A stretch of 64,000 nucleotides of DNA from Armillaria gallica (Eukaryota; Basidiomycota; Agaricomycetes; Agaricales; Physalacriaceae): contig JBANDB010000005.1 in assembly GCA_037576215.1 (NCBI GenBank), positions 1,488,001-1,552,000 of the forward strand. The letters are read 5' to 3'. A program made the position numbers and the translations under genes. Numbering within the stretch: the stretch's first letter is position 1; every line of letters begins with the position of its first letter. Shown here in pieces: positions 56,173 through 64,000 of this stretch. The notes beneath the pieces were generated by a model. That model was not told where the DNA came from. It ran no database searches and worked only from the letters and a program-made list of their open reading frames with translations.

Positions 56173-57335
56173 CTAGTACAGAATGAGCTCAACATCCAAG
56201 AAATGACGACGCCCAGATCCGTATGGATCAATGCTCATACCAAAGACACGAATTAATGTGTCCTCCTGCCACAACTGGCGTCTGATAACGGATTTTGGGT
56301 AGAGCCTCAATAACGTCGACACACCAGCCCTCAGAGTCTCAATGAGCAAACCCGTGGAGACGCCACGCCGCACCTCTGTCCCTTTCTCTTTCTTTATCCG
56401 GTTCGCTTTTGCAGCCTCGTTTTCCCCGCACGCTGCTACAATTACATGGCAACCCATGTCTGGGCTCCAGTCCTCTGCGAAGATGGATCGATTACCACTG
56501 GCAAGGAGATCTCTGAGCGTATCTTCAGCGGCGAGGAGCATGTCTTTAAGCGAGGCACGTTCTGGCGGCGGAGCGGTCCGGGCTCCTGAACTCCATGCTC
56601 GAGTGATGCTTCCAGCGTGACAACAGTCTAGAATGACGGTGATTCGATGCCATTTCGTGCGGGAGAGTATGGAGAGGACGGTGTCGAGCTCCCAGTCGCT
56701 GATATCAGGAATGGGAATACCGTTGCTGTCGATGGTATCGCGGTCCATAGGACAGAGCGCCTAAACGAATCCGTGCGAGTGTCCATCCTCCTTGTCGAAA
56801 TCAGAGTCCTCATCATCGTCATAATCCGACATCGCATATCGAGAGCCATGCCCGGCGAGAAATATAATGATAGGGTTGCCGCGTTCGATGTCTTGGTCTG
56901 TGATGAGACTGAGAAGAACACATAAAATGTTTTCACGGGAAGAGATGGATGGCATGTCGGTCTGGGAAGTGTCGTAGTGGTTCATTGAACCAAGAAGGCT
57001 TTGGATTCGCTCTGTTGGCACGAGGAGATCTTCGACGAGGCATTGTTACACTGCTGATGCATCTGCTACACAACCGCGCAATGGGTAGGATGAATACCCA
57101 TCGATCCTGACGAGAACAGCCCAAATGCGACTGGGGTCAAGGCGCGATGGTGATTACGTTTTTCCTCATCAGTAAACGCCAATAAAAGTAAGAGTCTGCC
57201 TGCATCTGTCGCCCATGTGGTTGTTTCCCGATGTGAGGGGCGGCGAGGATCTCTTTGCAGGCGCGGAGCATGGGCGTTATTGAGATCTGAAGGACCGATG
57301 ACGTCATGGTAGCGTGCTTTCGATTCTATGCGCGA
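56173..57335 (-). pseudogene. Caspase-like (metacaspase-type) protease pseudogene
   Basis: The frame follows a clan-CD caspase fold: AVLVRIDGYSSYPLRGCVAD, then IIIFLAGHGSR with the catalytic His (about 56850), a GFV/ALCPMDRDT segment, and ITVILDCCHAGS with the catalytic Cys (about 56622). The C-terminal subunit runs on to a stop at 56173. The gene is dead as written: TAA at 57048-57046 interrupts CVADASAV/QCL, TAG at 56763-56761 interrupts GFV/ALCP, and a one-base shift lies near 57135-57142 between NHHRAL and PSRIWAVL. The 5' end stops at about 57335, where duplicated block B begins, so upstream exons seem to have been lost at that junction. Intact relatives would be Arg/Lys-specific cysteine proteases. 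Confidence 0.88.
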
Positions 57336-57563
57336 CTGTCACTACTATTGTTCCCCATTCTCCCTTTCGTAGACACGATGCCTAGATGGCGGTTCAACGT
57401 AACAGTCACGATCATCGATAATGAAGAAAATGCAAATACTAGGGAACGCCAATTTCTCTAGTACATTTTGAAGGTACATACCTTAATAAATAGAAAATAA
57501 AAATGTGGTCATTGGTACTAAATGCTCGGTTAGCTGCATATTTTATTGAGTTCATACTCTGTT

Positions 57564-58975
57564 CTATCTGGTTGAGCCTCCCTGGAGCTCATCTCCACAG
57601 CTCTCGTTGTAAAAATATCCGTGTGCTGGTTTCCCCTTGTGAGCTTCCGCGCGGTCCTCGCGAACGATGACACTCTCTAGGTCAATACCAATATCCTCCG
57701 GCGTGGCTGTCAAGGTGCAAAGGTGGTCATCCGAATTATCCTTCTGGCTATCCATCGGCGCTAGATGAACATATTCATCTCCTCTCTCCCGCTGGGATTC
57801 GAGGTCATTAGCCAGAGTGCTCTGTCCCCCAGTGTGACCCCCGAAACGGAGTGAGCCTGTGATCACACTTCCCTGCCACGAGTCATCTGGGCGGGCGTGA
57901 CCTGCTGCGACACGCCCTACAAGGAGTGTCGGGGCAATTCCCTATGTCATTTTTTTTAGATGCAGAGATAGAAAGAGATATATAAATATACCCTTGTAAT
58001 TCCAGCTAAGGCGTCGAAGTAAATGATTGCTTGGGCATTGCGAGCAAAGAAGGCTGTGCATAAAATCAAGGATATCGAGTAAAGAGCTGATGACTCGATC
58101 AAGACCTCGAGGACATGGCGGTAAGCCTTGAGTCCACATCCTGCTTCACCTCCTGCTCGTGCAACAGTGACAACACGGTAGATGATTAACAAGGTGCACC
58201 ACAATGTTGTAGCAAGGACGCAAGATGAATAGGGTATGAAATAGCGAGTGTATTCACCCGAAGCAACATACAGCTCGTATGTAGCAATCATTTTGAGCAC
58301 TGCAACGAGTTTTGAGTAAACGGGTAATCTATAAGCTGCATGACCTTACCGGTTGCAGAAATAAGAAGAAGAACAGGGGGGAGAATGGGCAGCCACCGCC
58401 GTCCCCAGACTATCCAACAACGCCAAATCTACGATTTGGATAACAGTAAGCTGCGTCAAAAATTAGCACTGTCCCTACGCACTATGGTGGAATCTGCAAG
58501 GATGGTACAGATGGCAGTCATGACGCCTTCACCGATTGTTATTATTATGGCAGGATTGTAAGCCGCTAAATATTCTGTCCAGAAGCTCTGTCCATGATCG
58601 ATAAATCGAGAGTGTATGTCTGACCAATCGACCGCAAAGTTGACCGCGGTGACGATATGGAGGAGTATTATAACGATAACCATGGCTCGTCCAATGTGCT
58701 GGGACTTGTTCGCAACTACGGTGCCATTGGACTCAGTTTGTATGATGTAATAGACAACGCTTCCCTTACAGATATTCCATAGCGTCACAACAACAATTCC
58801 AGTGTATATGCCTATGTTCAAATATGATAAGATACCTATACGTGGGCAAATGAACAGACACACCTTGCAATATAGAGTCGAATATCGTTCCGTTCAGGTC
58901 AGCATCGAGTGTTTGGAAGATAAAAGCTTTCAGGGCATCAGGAACATCTGGCGGAATATTGGTCTGAATGGCCAT
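57564..58975 (-). CDS. Seven-helix membrane protein, copy B
   Basis: Exons 58975-58864, 58811-58770, 58715-58483, 58428-58350, 58299-57992 and 57941-57564 give 383 residues. Exons 1-5 have exactly the lengths of copy A. The helices and the IWRCWIVWGRRW motif are retained, with many substitutions outside them. Near the C terminus a small indel after GKPAHGYF shifts the frame relative to copy A, giving a different and shorter tail (DELQGGSTR, then TAG). Both proteins therefore share a membrane core and diverge in the last about 20 residues. The function is unknown, as for copy A. Confidence 0.87.
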
Positions 58976-59407
58976 CACGAAGTCTGGGTCAAGGTAGACT
59001 GACAGGTGAACATGAATGCCCATCCCTTCTTATAGTGTACTGCATACCAGTCAGCGGGATAACAAGATGATCAAAGGTCACGCTGAATCACTGCCTAGGG
59101 AAAGCCAGGCCTCTATTCTTAGCGTTATTGATACCTAACAGCGCTCAGTGCCTTGATTACGAGAACAGGTGTTAGAATAAGTACTTGGAGCGTAACTCAG
59201 TGCAGGAAATCCACCAAAGCGGTGTAACGTATACTCCACATCATGCCGCAAGGGGGGAATACATCGCCCTGATTCTCTGATGAAGGTACTGTCGTGATGC
59301 GCTCATGATCCTGGCCATCATCTGCTTTGACAAAGGATCAAAGTCAAGGTCGACTTGTGACCAGCTTACGCATGTGTCCTAGAATAGCCACAGGTCTCGC
59401 GGTGATA
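58976..59407. other. Divergent spacer, block B, left of insertion
   Basis: Homologous to 54826-55251 of block A. No gene. Confidence 0.5.
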
Positions 59408-60236
59408 CAGTGCATGTCATCACTTCTCAGCATCCCGATTTGGTGGAAAGGTCCCAAAATCTAACTTTCTTAACTACATTTTTTGAACATAATGCGATCT
59501 TCTAAAAACACATAGAATACATTTGTATAGTATCTAAGAACCTGGCTTGTGCTCTGCTAAGCTGTTGGACGAGGTCGAAAAAATGTCGACTGGAAAAAGT
59601 GAAACAGTCATCACGTGATGCCCAATATATAGGGGGTGCATGTCCAAATCAAGCAACGAGGCTACTGTCGAGCAATAATATTGATGTCTATCCATACATT
59701 AGCTGAATGCGACGACGTGATGAGTATTTTTTGATGCATACAGTGCCCGTCACCACCTCTCCGCACTCGATCATAGCATAAACAGGGCAAACTAAAACTT
59801 TTCTAACTACATTTTTCTGCCAAGATATTTTCACTCAAAAACGTTACAGTTCAATTTGGATGATGTATGGCTACACATGTTGTGAGTTTCGGATGAATCT
59901 GACAACTTTTCTTTTTTTGACCCCCGGAAGATGTCAGAGGTAGTCATTGCCGGGTGCAGGACCGCTTGGAGACCAATTAGGCAAGGCCGCAGCCGAGAAA
60001 CACTCTGAAATGCATTTTGGACGCAAAGTGACTCCTCGGTCAGGCATTTCCACATGATAAAAGCAGTTTAAATTTTTCCAAAAGGCACAAAAAAGTGAAA
60101 CACCGTGGGAAATTTCCCGTTCTCAACGTAAATCGCATTTTTTAACCATGTTTCCTTCCTAGAAAAAATCAGCGTAATTAATTTTGCAGTAAAATCGTGA
60201 GAAAAAGAGGTGTAAGAGAAGTGATGACATGCACTG
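59408..60236. mobile_element. Non-autonomous Tc1/mariner-like element, 829 bp
   Basis: Perfect 21-bp terminal inverted repeats, CAGTGCATGTCATCACTTCTC at the left and its complement at the right, are flanked by TA on both sides (59406-59407 and 60237-60238). Block A keeps the uninterrupted GATATC at the equivalent place (55248-55253), so the insertion duplicated TA. TA target duplication and a CAGTG terminus are usual for Tc1/mariner elements. No transposase frame is present. At 59741 a second CAGTGCCCGTCACCACCTCTC (17 of 21 matches to the left end), preceded by TA, marks an internal related end. Confidence 0.85.
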
Positions 60237-60388
60237 TATCTGATCTACGAAGCACAGGCACATTGATGGTCGTCGCATCGTAATACTGAGTAAAATTCAT
60301 CAGTAGATGTAAAACAGAAGCACGTAAACACAGTACATACTGCACTGCTCGATGAAATCGAGGAATATATACCTGCTCCACCGCAAAG

Positions 60389-60789
60389 ATGGATGGAATT
60401 CAGTGCCTTCTCATCGGTTTGATCCTCGGCCGCCTGCTGGAAGGATATTCATATGAGTTCCGACCCTATAGGATTCGGAGTATTTAGTGAGAATTCAAAC
60501 GTGCTGGGGACGCCGAGAAGGCTCTGCGGAAAGGCCGTTTACCTGAGGGTACCTTACTTTGGCTTCCCTAGGATGATGGTCTGTGCGAGTAGCACTATAC
60601 GCACTGCACGACGTAACCGAGACCAGTTCGAAGAGCGTTTCTGTTGAGATATCCGCCATTCAGTCGCGCGACAATAACGATAGTCATCGTCAAGTTCGTA
60701 GCATGACTTTGAGGCAGGTCGTCAGATTGAAACTCGAGACGAAAGTATGGCACGCATGCTCCAGTCGCTTTGAGGATGGAAGGCAGTGA
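60389..60789 (+). pseudogene. Small secreted protein, copy B, decayed
   Basis: Exon 1 begins ATG at 60389 and reads MDGIQCLLIGLILGRLLEGY, close to copy A, but TGG of copy A is TAG here (60485-60487). Exon 2 text is recognisable (VRVALYALHDVTETSSKSVS) with a one-base deletion that removes the acceptor AG used in copy A (GATGACAG against GATGATG), and it reads on to TGA at 60789. The stop and lost acceptor indicate a pseudogene. Confidence 0.65.
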
Positions 60790-60990
60790 GCCATCCCTAT
60801 CTAAGAAATCAGATCAATGGTCGCACGGAGAGCGAAATAGACACACGTACCTGGTTCATGGTTCTCATCGTCCCTCCCGCGAGCATGGGACAGCAGGTAA
60901 ACAACTAGAACATGGTTCGTTCAGCGTTTTTATAAGCTGAAGCGAAGAAATTGATCCACCTGATGACAGTCTTCTTCTTAACCAGAGAAA

Positions 60991-62711
60991 GTGTCAGTCA
61001 GAACGACCTTAGGTGCCCAAGACTTTAGCGTAACCATGGCCTCACTCGTCTTTGTCAATGTCTTTGGCGACTTCCTATCTCCTTAGCGAACTTTCCTGTA
61101 GGAGCGCTGAAAGGCGAATAAGTGATGGAGCAGGATGAACGAGGGAAAGCGACACACAAAGGCATCTCTCAGACGTGAATACACGACCTAGCAAGAAACA
61201 TTGTCTCTTTCTTTGGACGACTGTCGGAGGAGCAACGGAGTCATGCGACGGGCGACGATTGGTCCGATATGAAAATGTTGTTCAAGACTGAGATTCCTCT
61301 CAGATACAGGGCCGTACTGGGTCCAACACGGGATCGAGCTTTGAAATTGACCCCAGACTGAATATATGTTTGCTTGTGATGAATGATGAGACGTTGCCGG
61401 TACGCAGAAAAAAGACACGCACTGGTTGATATCGCCCGCCGTCACCTCGACCGCTTTACAACTTCCTTGTAGCAATGTCCTTAACTGTCGCCACGGTCAA
61501 GTCAAATTTCCCGCAAGGGGGTGTGAAGAAATCGACGTAATTTCCATCCTGAGGTCTCCAACCTCCACGGGTACCACGCAAAGTCGCCTAGATTTGAATG
61601 TGTCGAAGATATCGATCAATGGTGGTTCTCCTACAGAAAATAAGGATTCTCATGTGCCATACATATAGTGAAATTGACTCACTGCCCACATTCATGTACC
61701 GCGCCAACCCCATCAAAAAAGGGAAAAACAAGCACTCAGAGCGCCTAGGGAGAATCCGCTGGCGGTGTATCCATCGTATGGCGCGTCGAAGTCGCGATGG
61801 CAGCAGATCAACCAACCATGCCGACGGCTTCCGTTCATGCAAGTCCGGGCCGGAATTGCAAATTGTTTACTTTGGAAATCTGAATTTCTGAAATACTGTT
61901 TCGATCAATTCGAACGCGATCCATAAATTTTTGGTCAGAAAAAATTCAAAGGAAATCTGAATAATCGAGAAAGAATTATTTCCGTCTTCAGATTCTTCGC
62001 TGTGGTGCGTAACGTTCGAATTGAACAAAATAGTACAGTGAATCTGATACGCAGTCTTTCGTTATATAAAAAAGATCAAGACCAAATAGAGATACAAAGG
62101 TGATTCACGGTCATAGAGCTGTTCAGATGGTCTTGCCAGCAAGAGCCTACCAATGACATTACAATAAGCACCATTTAACATTCTTTAACAGGGCCAAAAA
62201 TTTGACGGAACCTTCTTAATCAGAAGGCTCGCCTTCCATTGGCCTTCCAAGTTATTATCCTCTGCAGTTTGAACCCGGGACTTCACTTACGCTTGTTGAA
62301 GGAATGTTCTGGTTATATGCTCAGGACCTAGACACTGACAAAGAGAAGAGAAGAGCATCCGATACACCTTGATGTTTGAATATGAGGCAAGAACTAGGTG
62401 GACCGTAGCAGTAGCCAAGTCATGATGATGGGGAGCGGTAAGACGCAGAGCCGCTACTACCGGATTTTCACAGCACTAGCCGCTAACTGTGTCTGCTTTA
62501 GGTCTACCATCGTGCCCGCGGTACACTGCGCCATTTCATATATTGTATGCATCTCATCACTTTGACACGATCCTAAACTTGTCCAATCAAGTGAATGGTA
62601 TCATACTTGCAACTCTCACCCTCCACTTAATTTGCGATTCCTTCCTATTCCTTTAGGATATCACATACTCAAAATAATAGGATGGCCGTACTTCAAGTTG
62701 TACGCTGCGAT
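60991..62711. other. No resolved gene
   Basis: Minus-strand pieces between 61188 and 61842 are protein-like (for example LCVVPVEVGDLRMEITSIS near 61560) but could not be chained into a gene. The rest (61900-62700) is AT-rich without frames of note. Confidence 0.35.
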
Positions 62712-64000
62712 CTAGCACCGTACTGACAGTCCCATTTTCGGCTCGACCCCAGATTTCACCAACACGAATCCTCCGGATTCTTGCTTATCCTGGCTCTGTA
62801 CCTTGTACCGGAGCACTGCCGCGTTTTCTGCGTCATTCTCTCCAAAGACGCCATCCAACTCTGCATTCCTTGTCGCCCGTACTATATCTAAGAACGCCAG
62901 GTCCCGCACCTCGTCGTTTTGAACTATGCATGCTAGTCCAATGGCACCACATACCGATGTCAATCCAAGCGCCGTAGCGTAGGTCATCCACAATCTGCGC
63001 ATATCATATGCCCATACCAAGTGGTCCTGTCCCACCGTAGCATCAACCTCTGTCGTCTCCGTGCCCGAGCTAATAAGGGAGATGGTCGCATTGACGAGTA
63101 TCTGCTCTAGGGCAGTTTGACATCGTCATCCCTTGGAGAAAAGGTAGTTGCGGTTTCGTTGATAACAAAGATTCCCGTCGACATGATATCTGAATTGATC
63201 CACCACTTATCCCCGTTGAGACCAGTGTACGCGACGGTACCGTTTAGTTGATCTATGAGCCAGGTCATGATCGTCGAGTAACTGACATAGTACCAAAGCA
63301 TAGGGGTTCTCCCAGACGTTGGCTGTGCGCTGCATTCGGAATATTTCTGGTCTGTGAACCGTCCATCAAAGCGCTCGTTGTATGAGATGATGCTAGGAGA
63401 AATGACTCCCGTATTGTTGAAAAAGGACACCGTAGATTGCTGTGTGGTGTTGAACAGGGAGCAAATGACGCTACCAAAGATCAAGTCCCCCCCAATGCTG
63501 AATTTCCGCCATGAGATGGCAATATCAACATCGGAATTGACAACTTCTGTTGTAGCGTTATAGACACCTTGATATCCACTTTCAACCTTAAGTAGGGCAA
63601 GTGTTTGGCTGCGACTGCTGGTTTCATTGTAGATTATGCCTTTCGTATCCATGCTGGAGCAGCGTAGAGCAGGTGCGCTGTATTCCAACGTATAGTTGCA
63701 CCCACTCTTGCATCCAAGAGGCGCACTCCACCCAACAAGTCTATCAAACCGCAAAGCACTCCCAAGGACCCTTTCAAAGTTCGAAGTCAATTGATAAAAG
63801 CAGATACCTGGGATTCGAGGATAAGCTCAGCCCTGCTCAAGCGGATCTTGACCGAAAAAAATGGTGGGAACAGTGAGGGTCTGTACTTTGGGAGAAGCGG
63901 GGCCGATTTCGAGTGCATTAGGTGCTAGGATGGATACTAGGGTGTACACCGGTATGAGTGTAGAGATGAAGATGATAGGAAGGATTCCCCATGATGACTT
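62712..64000 (-). pseudogene. Damaged membrane-anchored ectodomain protein, 5' end off window
   Basis: Entering from the window edge, the frame starts with a hydrophobic segment (LPIIFISTLIPVYTLVSILA), followed by a Cys- and Asn-glycosylation-rich ectodomain (63790-63107), a second membrane helix (LWMTYATALGLTSVCGAIG, about 63000) and a cytosolic tail ending GLSVRC at 62712. The frame breaks near 63105: VKL is followed by a TAG unless one base is restored, after which LEQILVNATISLIS reads on. A TGA at 63829-63827 also lies in frame, but it could be spliced out by a 45-nt GTCAAG..CCCAG intron. The layout matches a common Agaricomycete-specific membrane family of unknown role. Confidence 0.65.

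Larger units (their letters stand above)
57328..60990. repeat. Segmental duplication, block B
   Basis: Second copy of block A, about 3.66 kb, same orientation. It holds the second seven-helix gene (57564-58975), a decayed copy of the secreted-protein gene (60389-60789) and an 829-bp insertion (59408-60236) absent from block A. Confidence 0.88.

Noticed and set aside
56761..57048. In-frame TAA and TAG in the caspase-like gene as codon reassignment
   Set aside because: Other genes here end normally at TAA (35759, 48650), TAG (9522, 57564) and TGA (7233, 19345), and a frameshift is also present, so pseudogenisation is simpler.
62190..62300. tRNA-like segment (CTTAATCAGAAGG and a TTTGAACCCGGG stretch)
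   Set aside because: The pieces are on inconsistent strands and spacings; no acceptor stem, T-stem pairing or proper anticodon loop can be formed.
1..64000. CRISPR arrays, bacterial insertion sequences, LTR pairs and rRNA
   Set aside because: No regularly spaced direct repeats, reverse transcriptase or integrase motifs, paired long terminal repeats or rRNA-like stretches were seen on reading through both strands.

Overview
The window looks like nuclear DNA of an Agaricomycete (mushroom-type basidiomycete). Genes are cut by many very short introns (mostly 42-60 nt) with GT..AG ends and CTNAY-like branch points. The protein families also fit: Agaricomycete-type F-box/LRR-like paralogues, a secreted intradiol dioxygenase family, seven-helix membrane proteins with long acidic tails, a caspase-like protease and a MYND protein. 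No bacterial, plasmid or viral gene, CRISPR array or rRNA was recognised.

Layout. 1-9 kb: a two-exon gene of unknown function (2732-4123), a gene with a C-terminal ubiquitin-like fold (4293-4911), a small Ser/Lys-rich gene (6731-7233) followed by a 128-bp foldback element, and a MYND zinc-finger gene (7682-8624) with a stranded ankyrin-like exon upstream. 9.5-17.8 kb: one 21-exon gene for a hybrid megasynthase, AMP-ligase-ACP-KS-AT-DH-KR-ACP, about 2426 residues, with every reading frame intact across predicted splices. 19.3-28.4 kb: on the minus strand, secreted dioxygenase, F-box gene, decayed dioxygenase and a second F-box gene whose ATG is now ATA. 28.4-42.9 kb: small tentative genes, a frameshifted F-box pseudogene, a six-exon Cys-cluster gene (34096-35759), a decayed 0.52-kb tandem repeat and a long gene-poor tract. 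43.0-48.7 kb: a third F-box gene followed by a second intact dioxygenase, now on the plus strand. 48.7-53.2 kb: no resolved gene. 53.2-61 kb: two copies of a segmental duplication, each with a seven-helix gene (minus) and a small secreted-protein gene (plus). They are separated by a dead caspase-like gene, and the second copy carries an 829-bp Tc1/mariner-like insertion whose empty site is preserved in the first. 62.7-64 kb: a damaged membrane-protein gene running off the window.

How it fits together. The megasynthase is the functional centre: its N-terminal ligase and ACP should activate and load an acid starter, and the KS-AT-DH-KR-ACP part should extend and partly reduce it. No oxidase, transporter or regulator that clearly belongs with it was recognised, so a metabolite cluster is not demonstrated. 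The rest reads as a birth-and-death landscape: an F-box-to-dioxygenase pair present three times in different states of repair, and a recently duplicated membrane/secreted gene pair. All exon structures were built by hand from splice signals and frame continuity; lengths and residue numbers depend on those models.
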